The position numbers and the translations under genes were made by a program. A stretch of DNA of 5,696 nucleotides from Tardiphaga sp. (lineage in GTDB: Bacteria; Pseudomonadota; Alphaproteobacteria; Rhizobiales; Xanthobacteraceae): positions 1 through 5,696 of the forward strand of contig JAQGJF010000360.1 in the NCBI GenBank assembly GCA_028290765.1, written 5' to 3'. Positions 1-4,896 of the stretch are shown here, piece after piece. Below the pieces are notes generated by a model. The model made no database searches. It was not told the origin of the DNA and worked only from the letters and a program-made list of their open reading frames with translations. Every line of letters starts with the position of its first letter. The stretch's first letter is position 1.

Positions 1-1314
1 ATCATTCTGATTTCGTTGCGCTTGCTGCAGGGCCTCGCGCTCGGCGGCGAATACGGTGGTGCCGCGACCTATGTTGCCGAGCATGCGCCGATGGGCAAGC
101 GCGGCTACTACACCTCGTTCATCCAGACCACGGCCACGCTCGGCTTGTTCCTGTCGCTGCTGGTTATCCTTTTCACCCGCACATGGACCGGTGAAGCCGC
201 TTTCGCCGGACTTCCCGGCGAGTATTGGGGCGGCTGGCGCATTCCGTTCCTTGTCTCGGTCCTGCTCTTGGGAATCTCGGTCTGGATCCGGCTGCGGCTG
301 AATGAATCGCCGGTGTTCCAGAAGATGAAGGATGAAGGCAAAACCTCAAAGGCTCCGTTGACCGAAGCCTTCGCCGAGTGGAGCAATGCCAAGATCGTGC
401 TGATCGCGCTGCTCGGGGGCGTGATGGGCCAGGGCGTGGTCTGGTACACGGGCCAGTTCTACGCGCTGTTCTTCATGCAATCGATCCTCAAGGTCGACGG
501 CTATACCGCCAACCTGCTGATTGCGTGGTCGCTCCTGCTCGGCACCGGCTTCTTCCTCGTGTTCGGCGCGCTGTCCGACAAGATCGGCCGTAAGCCGATC
601 ATCCTGGCGGGCTGCCTGATCGCGGCACTGACCTTCTTCCCGATCTTCAAGATGATCACCACCAACGCAAACCCCGCGCTGGAAAAGGCGATTGAAAACG
701 TGAAGGTCGAGGTTGTCGCCGATCCCGCAGGTTGCGGCGATCTGTTCAACCCGGTCGGCACCCGCGTCTTCACGGCGCCATGCGACGTCGCCCGTGCCTA
801 CCTGGCGCAGCAGTCGGTCAAATATACGACCAGCTACGGCGCGGCAGGCTCCGGCGTGAAGGTCGTCATCAACGGCAAGGACGTGCCGTACACAGCGGCG
901 GCGGCTTCGAATCCACAGGTGCTGGCGGCGGCGCAGGCTGCCGGCTACCCGAAGGCCGGCGACGCCCAGATCGTGAAGATGTCGCATCCATTCGATATCT
1001 TCAGGCCGCAGGTCGCGGCGGTGATCGGGCTGCTGTTCATCCTGGTGATCTTCGTCACCATGGTGTACGGACCGATCGCGGCGATGCTGGTCGAACTGTT
1101 CCCGACCAAGATTCGCTACACCTCGATGTCGTTGCCCTACCACATCGGCAACGGCTGGTTCGGCGGGTTGCTGCCCGCGACCGCGTTCGCGATCGTGGCC
1201 TCGACCGGCGATATCTACGCTGGCCTCTGGTACCCGATCATCTTCGCGGCGATCACCGTGGTCGTCGGCTTCTTCTTCCTGCCGGAAACCAAGGACGTCG
1301 ACATCACGAAGTAA
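1..1314 (+). CDS. MFS transporter, metabolite:H+ symporter (MHS/ProP-like) family, 5' partial
   Basis: Inner-membrane proton-coupled symporter of small metabolites; the substrate (organic acid, osmolyte or other) cannot be told from sequence. The frame is open from base 1, so the start and roughly transmembrane helices 1-3 lie outside the window; the TTG at base 16 is internal. Counting codon 1 at base 1, the protein enters at the family signature RLLQG-x3-GGEYGG (helix 4), then helices 5 and 6, the RLNESPVF segment, helices 7 and 8, the loop 8-9 motif GALSDKIGRKP (codons 189-199), helix 9, and helices 10-12 ending in FFLPETKD. Between helices 9 and 10 is an insertion of about 115 residues (codons about 218-333), expected in the periplasm, with two cysteines (245, 261) and an Ala/Gly-rich stretch. 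Plain family members of about 440 residues lack this loop. The stop is TAA, followed by a strong terminator. The family call is confident; the substrate is unknown. Confidence 0.9.
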   Translation: MILISLRLLQGLALGGEYGGAATYVAEHAPMGKRGYYTSFIQTTATLGLFLSLLVILFTRTWTGEAAFAGLPGEYWGGWRIPFLVSVLLLGISVWIRLRLNESPVFQKMKDEGKTSKAPLTEAFAEWSNAKIVLIALLGGVMGQGVVWYTGQFYALFFMQSILKVDGYTANLLIAWSLLLGTGFFLVFGALSDKIGRKPIILAGCLIAALTFFPIFKMITTNANPALEKAIENVKVEVVADPAGCGDLFNPVGTRVFTAPCDVARAYLAQQSVKYTTSYGAAGSGVKVVINGKDVPYTAAAASNPQVLAAAQAAGYPKAGDAQIVKMSHPFDIFRPQVAAVIGLLFILVIFVTMVYGPIAAMLVELFPTKIRYTSMSLPYHIGNGWFGGLLPATAFAIVASTGDIYAGLWYPIIFAAITVVVGFFFLPETKDVDITK

Positions 1315-1323
1315 GCGAATTTC

Positions 1324-1345
1324 GTCCGGCGGACAGCCGCCGGAC
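1324..1345 (+). other. GC-rich hairpin downstream of the MFS gene
   Basis: A perfect 9-bp stem (GTCCGGCGG / CCGCCGGAC) with a 4-nt ACAG loop, starting 9 bases after the transporter stop codon. It is followed only by CTTTC, so it is a poor terminator alone. It may protect the 3' end of the mRNA or back up the terminator just downstream. Confidence 0.55.
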
Positions 1346-1360
1346 CTTTCATGAAACCAC

Positions 1361-1397
1361 GAACCGGCCGCGGAGCAATCCGCGGCCGGTTCTTTTT
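1361..1397 (+). terminator. Rho-independent terminator of the MFS transporter transcript
   Basis: A perfect 14-bp stem (GAACCGGCCGCGGA, 1361-1374, paired with 1379-1392) closes a GCAA tetraloop of the GNRA type and is followed at once by five T (1393-1397). It lies 46 bases after the MFS stop and 12 bases before the end of the convergent yjbQ-like gene. The T-tract is on the plus-strand side, so it mainly ends the transporter transcript. Read from the minus strand the stem is followed by GTGGTTTCAT, a weak T-tract, so termination of the convergent operon here is possible but less sure. Confidence 0.9.
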
Positions 1398-1408
1398 GGA
1401 GATACGCC

Positions 1409-1882
1409 TCAACCCGTCGCGCCGATGAACTGCAGCACCACCTCGCGGCGATGCGGGTTGCTGCGATGTTCGATCAGGTAGATCGCCTGCCAGGTGCCCA
1501 ACGCCAGCCTGCCCTGCAGCACCGGCACCTGCAGCGACGTCGCCGTCAGCATGGTCTTGACGTGCGCGGGCATGTCGTCGGGACCTTCGGTGTCATGGGT
1601 CCAGTCCAGTTCCTCGGGCGCAAACCGGTCCAGCGTCGTCATCAGATCGCGCAGCACCGACGGATCGGCATTTTCCTGGATCGTCAGCGATGCCGAAGTG
1701 TGGCGGATGAACAGCGTCGCCGTCCCTTCATGCGCGCTGGCGTCGCTGACGAATTTGGCGACTTCGGCGGTGAGGTCGACAAAGCCGGCGCCGCGCGTTT
1801 GCACGTTGAGGATCGACGACACGATGGTGGTGGCGCTGACGGCCGATGGGATGGTGCGCGATATGGATTTTGGTGGGCTCAT
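1409..1882 (-). CDS. YjbQ/UPF0047 family protein (annotated as secondary thiamine-phosphate synthase)
   Basis: A 157-residue cytosolic protein of the widespread YjbQ family. Family members can show weak thiamine-phosphate synthase activity, which is where the database name comes from; the true physiological role is unsettled. Conserved blocks visible: RHTSASLTIQENADPSV (residues 60-76), HDTEGPDDMPAHVK (96-109), GRLALGTWQ (124-132) and EHR (138-140). His61, His107 and His139 sit in blocks that form the metal-binding pocket in family structures. Length is slightly above the usual 130-145, the excess being a variable N-terminal tail of about 20 residues. The ATG at 1882 has no clear Shine-Dalgarno; in-frame GTG codons further in (residues 21, 27) have none either, so the start is uncertain. 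It begins 34 bases after the stop of the exported-protein gene and is probably the last gene of a three-gene minus-strand operon. Confidence 0.93.
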   Translation of the reverse strand: MSPPKSISRTIPSAVSATTIVSSILNVQTRGAGFVDLTAEVAKFVSDASAHEGTATLFIRHTSASLTIQENADPSVLRDLMTTLDRFAPEELDWTHDTEGPDDMPAHVKTMLTATSLQVPVLQGRLALGTWQAIYLIEHRSNPHRREVVLQFIGATG

Positions 1883-1916
1883 GATTTTATGTGTCGGACG
1901 ACTTAAAGGAACGGCC

Positions 1917-2420
1917 TCAAATCTTTCCCGAAACGTCCTTCTGCATCCGGTTGGCCATCTCGACCAGCCGCCGCCAGGCCTGTTCGACGAACGCCATCAT
2001 GCGGTCCATGTCGCGGTCGCTCGGCAGGGGTATCTCGATCTTGCGCTCGCCCTCCGCCACTTTTGGGTCCGGCTTTTTCAGCGGATCCGTTTTCGGCAGC
2101 GGTTCGTCGATCTTGCCGGTGACGGTCGGTTCGCGCTGTGCCAACTGGGCCTTGAGCGCCTCATTGTCCTTCTGCAGCCGGCCGATTTCCTGGTCGAATG
2201 CCGCGCGCTCGTCGGGCATCGCGTAGCAGGCCCAGCCCGTGCCCTTGTCGCTGCAGATCGACGTGACCCCGGTGCGGGTGTCGAGCCGCAACATGCCATT
2301 GGCGACCGGCGACAGCGCGTAGCGACCATTCTCGGTGTCCGGCATCGACTGAGCGACGGCGGCACTGCCGGCGAGACAGCCGATCGCGATAGCGGCGGCG
2401 GCAATTGCCTTGATCATCAT
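1917..2420 (-). CDS. Small exported protein of unknown function with coiled coil
   Basis: I do not recognise a named family; I have an impression of similar rhizobial hypothetical proteins but cannot confirm it. From the chosen start the protein has 167 residues: a signal peptide (Lys4, Ala/Ile-rich core 5-20, likely signal peptidase I cut after AVA at 21-23), a compact segment with GRYALSPV, MLRLDTRTG and two cysteines (56 and 65, in SICSDKGTGWACY), a heptad-like helix (about 70-97), a Pro/Lys/Asp-rich linker (about 98-133), and a C-terminal amphipathic helix (about 136-161). This suggests a periplasmic, perhaps oligomeric protein with a possible disulfide. The ATG at 2420 is chosen because GGAG lies 6 bases before it; the ATG at 2432 would add MEPS and has no good ribosome site. 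It follows the isomerase gene by 28 bases and precedes yjbQ by 34. Confidence 0.82.
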   Translation of the reverse strand: MMIKAIAAAAIAIGCLAGSAAVAQSMPDTENGRYALSPVANGMLRLDTRTGVTSICSDKGTGWACYAMPDERAAFDQEIGRLQKDNEALKAQLAQREPTVTGKIDEPLPKTDPLKKPDPKVAEGERKIEIPLPSDRDMDRMMAFVEQAWRRLVEMANRMQKDVSGKI

Positions 2421-2448
2421 GGATGGCTCCATCCCACATCGACGACGG

Positions 2449-3072
2449 CTACCCCTGAGAGCTATAGGCGGGGCGGCCCGACTTCAACGCGTCTGCCAGC
2501 AATTCGATCCGGTCCTGTCCCCAGAACACCTCGCCGTCCAACACGTAGACCGGCGAGCCGAACACATCCGCCGCCAGCGCATCCTGCCGGTTTTGTTCAT
2601 AAGCGGCGCCGACCTCGTCCGAGGCCGCGCGTTCGACCAGCTGCTTTCCGGAAAGCCCCGAATCATCGGCCAGTTTGATGAGCGTTGCGGGATCCGCCAG
2701 ATTGAGCTCCTGCTCGAAGGTGCCGGCGAAGGCCCGCCGCAAAAACCCGTCGGGATCGTGCCCGGCCTCGACCGCCGCGATGACGACGCCATCGGCGAGG
2801 CGCCCATTGAACGGCACAAAGGCCGGCCGCAAGTTGAATTTCAGGCCGCGCTTGTCGCGCCAGCGCTGCAGTTCGAGCATCCGATAGCGTTGCCGCACCG
2901 GATGGCGTTTCACCAGGGGCAGGCCGCCGGTTTCGGAGAACAGCTCGCCCAGCATCACGGGCTTATGATTTACCTCGCAGTTGTAGGTACTTACGACCTC
3001 CCGAAACAGCGAATGGCCGATATAGGCCCATGGCGAGGTGAGCGAAAAATAGTAGTCGATCTGACGCGGCAT
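2449..3072 (-). CDS. 2-hydroxychromene-2-carboxylate isomerase-like protein (DsbA-fold, kappa-class GST family)
   Basis: A 207-residue thioredoxin-fold protein with an inserted helical domain, like NahD isomerases and kappa-class glutathione transferases. NahD isomerises 2-hydroxychromene-2-carboxylate with glutathione during naphthalene breakdown; many chromosomal homologues, probably this one, have no known substrate. The N-terminal motif is DYYFSLTSPWAY (residues 6-17); Ser13 of the Ser-Pro pair matches the glutathione-activating serine of the family (Ser11 in NahD). The cis-proline loop is GSPVYVLDG (172-180, Pro174), followed by FWGQDRIELL (183-192), a hallmark of the C-terminal part. 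The ATG at 3072 is chosen because GGAG sits 5 bases upstream and the family motif starts right after it; the frame stays open to 3234 but the extra 54 residues look nothing like the family. No aromatic-degradation genes are nearby, so a catabolic role is not supported. It is first in the minus-strand operon and divergent from atpI. Confidence 0.9.
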   Translation of the reverse strand: MPRQIDYYFSLTSPWAYIGHSLFREVVSTYNCEVNHKPVMLGELFSETGGLPLVKRHPVRQRYRMLELQRWRDKRGLKFNLRPAFVPFNGRLADGVVIAAVEAGHDPDGFLRRAFAGTFEQELNLADPATLIKLADDSGLSGKQLVERAASDEVGAAYEQNRQDALAADVFGSPVYVLDGEVFWGQDRIELLADALKSGRPAYSSQG

Positions 3073-3206
3073 GCGGACTCCGGACGGGCAAGGCTTGAAA
3101 GTCGAGGCTTCGAAAGCACGAACCATCCCAACAGACCGCTCGAAGCCGTGCAACAACGATCCTGCTGCGGCTGCGCTATCGCAGTGCGGCGATGCCGCGC
3201 GGCGAG

Positions 3207-3220
3207 TTTGAATTTTCAAA
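3207..3220. repeat. Inverted repeat TTTGAA-TT-TTCAAA in the divergent promoter region
   Basis: A perfect 6-bp inverted repeat with a 2-base spacer at the left edge of the AT-rich patch. Such a short palindrome could be an operator half-pair or chance in AT-rich sequence. It does not fit FNR/FixK-type sites (TTGAT-N4-ATCAA or TTG-N8-CAA), since the spacing is wrong. Position would suit control of the isomerase operon more than of atpI. Confidence 0.3.
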
Positions 3221-3264
3221 ATAAAATCAGCCAAATCAATGCACTAAGAGGTTAGCACGTAATC

Positions 3265-3293
3265 TTGACTTGGCTTTATGCGATCAGTATGGT
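3265..3293 (+). promoter_or_regulatory. Candidate sigma-70-type promoter of the atpIBEF'F operon
   Basis: The -35 element TTGACT (3265-3270, five of six consensus) is followed after exactly 17 bases by TATGGT (3288-3293, four of six). A start of transcription near 3300 would give a leader of about 60 bases before atpI. This is the best plus-strand match I found by eye in the divergent region. It is inferred from consensus only. Confidence 0.5.
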
Positions 3294-3361
3294 CCGCGCG
3301 GCTTTTAAGGGTGGCGGGGCGTTAATTCCGGCAAGCGCAGCGAAATTCCGGGTGTCGAAGC

Positions 3362-3736
3362 ATGGCCAACGGCACGCGGGATGACGATAGCGGGAACGGA
3401 AGTCGCGACAAATCGCCCGACGAAGCTGCGCTTTCCGCAAGGCTCGGAAGTCTGGATCACCGGTTGTCCGAAATTCGGGACAACCGCAAAACCCAGACTG
3501 ACCAACCCGGAACTGAGAGTGGAGACGTCGCCGCCAGAGCCTCGGCCATGGCGCTCGGTTTCCGCCTTTCCTCGGAGTTGATCGCGGGTGTTGTCGTCGG
3601 GGCGGCGATTGGCTGGGGCGTTGACCGCTTGTTGTCGACATCACCGTTCGGTTTCATCGTGTTCGTGCTGCTCGGCTTCGTGGCCGGCGTGGTCAACGTA
3701 GTGAGATCCGCGGGCGCGGGCCAAAGCCGGCGCTGA
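3362..3736 (+). CDS. atpI: F0F1 ATP synthase accessory subunit I (AtpI/AtpZ-type)
   Basis: A 124-residue inner-membrane protein encoded first in the F0 operon. AtpI-type proteins help assemble or stabilise the c-ring in some bacteria; related AtpZ/AtpI pairs have been linked to Mg2+ or Ca2+ supply. It is not a part of the finished enzyme. About 60 hydrophilic, charged residues (Asp/Arg/Ser-rich, likely cytosolic) precede two transmembrane helices (about 70-88 and 96-114), with the typical [19 protein letters not shown] segment (72-90), a short SPFGF turn and VNVVR at the end. That arrangement and the place before atpB identify it. The ATG at 3362 has only a weak, very close purine stretch (GAAG, 3357-3360), so translation may be modest, which fits an accessory protein. 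A 9-bp inverted repeat lies inside the N-terminal coding part (3461-3486). The gap to atpB is 70 bases. Confidence 0.9.
   Translation: MANGTRDDDSGNGSRDKSPDEAALSARLGSLDHRLSEIRDNRKTQTDQPGTESGDVAARASAMALGFRLSSELIAGVVVGAAIGWGVDRLLSTSPFGFIVFVLLGFVAGVVNVVRSAGAGQSRR
3461..3486 (+). repeat. 9-bp inverted repeat inside atpI
   Basis: CGGTTGTCC (3461-3469) and GGACAACCG (3478-3486) are perfect inverted arms around the 8-base spacer GAAATTCG. As RNA this is a stable stem-loop about 100 bases into the atpI coding region. It lies in the hydrophilic, poorly conserved part of the protein (around residues 34-42), where codon choice is freer. Function is unknown; an mRNA structure or chance are both possible. 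Confidence 0.55.
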
Positions 3737-3806
3737 ACGTCGACGGGAAGTCAGGACATTTGAAATTCGATTGCCGGCCAGGGCCGGTGGACAAAGAGCC
3801 GCGCGG

Positions 3807-4556
3807 ATGAAAATCGACCCGATCCATCAGTTCAACATCGAACCGCTGTTCACGATTGGTCATATCGGCAACCAGACGATCGCCTTCACCAATTCGTCCC
3901 TGTACATGTTCTTGTCGGTGGCCGTGATCTCGATCCTGATGATCGGCACCGGGCGGCAGCTGGTGCCCGGCCGCATGCAGTCGATCGCCGAGATCAGCTA
4001 TGAATTCGTAGCCTCGACCATCCGCAGCACGGCCGGCTCGGAAGGCATGAAGTTCTTCCCGCTGATCTTTTCGCTGTTCATGCTGATCTGCGTCTCGAAC
4101 CTGATCGGCATCGTGCCCTACACATTCACGATTTCGAGCCACATCATCGTCACCGCGGCGCTGGCGCTGCTGGTGTTCTTCACGGTGCTGATCTACGGCA
4201 TCTACAAGAACGGACTGAAGTTCTTCAAGATCTTCGTCCCGTCCGGCGTTCCGATCTACATCCTGCCGCTGGTCATGTTCATCGAAATCCTGTCGTTCTT
4301 CCTGCGGCCGGTCTCGCACAGCGTCCGTCTGTTCGCCAACATGCTGGCCGGCCACATCGCGCTCAAGGTATTCGCAGGCTTCGTCGCGATGCTCGGCGTC
4401 TCGCTCGGCGCACTGGGCTGGGCTGGCGGCATGCTGCCGCTGGCGCTCACGGTCGCGCTCACGGCGCTCGAATTGCTGGTCGCGTTCCTGCAGGCCTACG
4501 TGTTCGCGATCCTCACCTGCATCTACCTCAACGACGCCATTCATCCGGGACACTGA
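3807..4556 (+). CDS. atpB: F0F1 ATP synthase subunit a
   Basis: The stator half of the proton channel, 249 residues in the inner membrane, working against the c-ring. The start at 3807 ([15 protein letters not shown]) is the usual alphaproteobacterial N-terminus; a purine-rich AAAGAG lies 8 bases upstream. The frame runs back to a TTG at 3771, but those 12 residues are not family-like. Transmembrane helices cover roughly 31-48, 83-106, 113-133, 145-166, 170-200 and 208-242. The essential channel arginine is Arg174 (in [11 protein letters not shown]; Arg210 of E. coli) and the conserved glutamine is Gln229 (LQAYVF; Gln252 of E. coli). His183 and Glu222 occupy the sites of E. coli Glu219 and His245, the swapped arrangement seen in mitochondria and relatives. 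The protein ends in the typical [10 protein letters not shown]. It is followed after 52 bases by atpE, in the same operon. Confidence 0.98.
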   Translation: MKIDPIHQFNIEPLFTIGHIGNQTIAFTNSSLYMFLSVAVISILMIGTGRQLVPGRMQSIAEISYEFVASTIRSTAGSEGMKFFPLIFSLFMLICVSNLIGIVPYTFTISSHIIVTAALALLVFFTVLIYGIYKNGLKFFKIFVPSGVPIYILPLVMFIEILSFFLRPVSHSVRLFANMLAGHIALKVFAGFVAMLGVSLGALGWAGGMLPLALTVALTALELLVAFLQAYVFAILTCIYLNDAIHPGH

Positions 4557-4580
4557 TCCCCGGGGAATTTCCACCCACCA

Positions 4581-4602
4581 CTTTGTCTTTCTTTCCAAGG
4601 AG
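4581..4602 (+). promoter_or_regulatory. Strong ribosome binding site and pyrimidine-rich leader of atpE
   Basis: AAGGAG (4597-4602) is a near-ideal Shine-Dalgarno, 6 bases before the atpE ATG, and the best in this operon. Just before it lies an unstructured-looking pyrimidine tract, CTTTGTCTTTCTTTCC (4581-4596). In E. coli a leader segment upstream of the atpE Shine-Dalgarno enhances translation so that c is made in excess; a similar role here is inferred from position and composition. Confidence 0.65.
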
Positions 4603-4608
4603 CTAGAA

Positions 4609-4839
4609 ATGGAACCGGCAGCAGCTAAACTTATCGGCGCGGGCATCGCGTGCATCGGCATGGGCGGTGCGGGCGTCGGCGTCGGCGTGATCTTCGGCAA
4701 CTACCTCGCCGCGGCGGTCCGCAATCCTTCGGCAGCGCAGGGCCAGTTCGGCAACCTGATCTTCGGTTTCGCCGTGACCGAAGCGCTCGGCATCTTCTCG
4801 CTGCTGATCGCGCTGCTGCTGCTGTTCGTTCCGCTCTGA
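4609..4839 (+). CDS. atpE: F0F1 ATP synthase subunit c
   Basis: The proton-carrying rotor subunit: a 76-residue hairpin of two transmembrane helices that assembles into the c-ring. Helix 1 (about 8-34) carries the glycine-rich packing motif from Gly17 to Gly30 ([14 protein letters not shown]). The polar loop is RNPSAAQGQ (38-46), where Arg38-Asn39-Pro40 touch the F1 central stalk. Helix 2 (about 48-74) holds the essential carboxylate Glu58 in [10 protein letters not shown]. There is no sign of the extra glutamine/serine/threonine set of Na+-binding c subunits (helix 1 has Gly/Val/Ile there), so a proton ring is expected. The number of c subunits per ring cannot be read from sequence. The start is fixed by a strong AAGGAG 6 bases upstream. 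A stable hairpin follows 12 bases after the stop and separates atpE from the b' gene. Confidence 0.98.
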   Translation: MEPAAAKLIGAGIACIGMGGAGVGVGVIFGNYLAAAVRNPSAAQGQFGNLIFGFAVTEALGIFSLLIALLLLFVPL

Positions 4840-4851
4840 GCGGCACCTTAT

Positions 4852-4873
4852 CGCGCCGCCGTCCGGCGGCGCG
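4852..4873 (+). other. Intercistronic GC hairpin between atpE and the b' gene
   Basis: A perfect 9-bp stem, CGCGCCGCC (4852-4860) with GGCGGCGCG (4865-4873), and a GTCC loop. All nine pairs are G-C. No T-tract follows, so it is not an intrinsic terminator. It could block 3'-to-5' exonucleases and raise the level of upstream atpE message, or mark a processing point. It ends 12 bases before the b' Shine-Dalgarno, so it leaves that site free. Confidence 0.6.
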
Positions 4874-4896
4874 CATGACAGCAACAGGAGAGCACC

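Larger units (their letters stand above)
3073..3361. promoter_or_regulatory. Divergent intergenic region between the isomerase gene and atpI
   Basis: A non-coding stretch of 289 bases. Its left part (3073-3204) is GC-rich, would be the leader of the minus-strand operon, and contains an 8-bp inverted pair GGCTTCGA (3106-3113) / TCGAAGCC (3140-3147) and a small CTGCG-CTAT-CGCAG hairpin near 3170-3183. The middle (about 3205-3275) is clearly AT-rich against the surrounding DNA, as expected for promoters in such a genome. The right part (3294-3361) would be the atp mRNA leader. I could not settle on a minus-strand promoter: TTGATT (minus strand, about 3236-3241) is a possible -35 without a convincing -10. 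Confidence 0.6.

Noticed and set aside
732..1481. 249-codon plus-strand frame overlapping the transporter
   Set aside because: Arg/Gly/His-rich out-of-frame shadow of the transporter that also runs through the terminator.
1494..2678. 394-codon plus-strand open frame across the yjbQ-like and exported-protein genes
   Set aside because: It is antisense to two well supported genes and part of a third, with no recognisable domains and a Pro/Arg/Thr-rich tail typical of a shadow frame.
3073..3234. N-terminal extension of the isomerase frame by 54 codons
   Set aside because: The family motif begins right after the ATG at 3072, which has GGAG 5 bases upstream; the extra residues are low-complexity, unlike the family, and would cover the promoter region.
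3207..3241. FNR/FixK-type anaerobic box in the divergent region
   Set aside because: TTGAA-N2-TTCAA has the wrong spacing, and the nearby minus-strand TTGAT-TTGG-CTGAT lacks a proper right half.
2410..3255. 281-codon plus-strand open frame opposite the isomerase gene
   Set aside because: The isomerase on the minus strand has a full set of family motifs; the plus-strand product has none.
3767..3792. Small hairpin GCCGGC-CAGG-GCCGGT between atpI and atpB
   Set aside because: The stem is only five to six pairs and does not reach the atpB ribosome site; such stems are common in GC-rich spacers.
3771..3806. Upstream TTG start for atpB
   Set aside because: It adds 12 residues ([12 protein letters not shown]) foreign to subunit a; the ATG at 3807 gives the standard N-terminus.
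4557..4566. TCCCCGGGGA palindrome after the atpB stop
   Set aside because: It has no loop, so it cannot form a good hairpin, and no T-tract follows; it is likely chance in GC-rich DNA.
3693..4700. Long open frame of 335 codons on the minus strand opposite atpB
   Set aside because: Its product is an unnatural mix of Arg, His, Gln, Glu and Asp, as produced by the antisense of a GC-rich membrane-protein gene; atpB is certain on the other strand.
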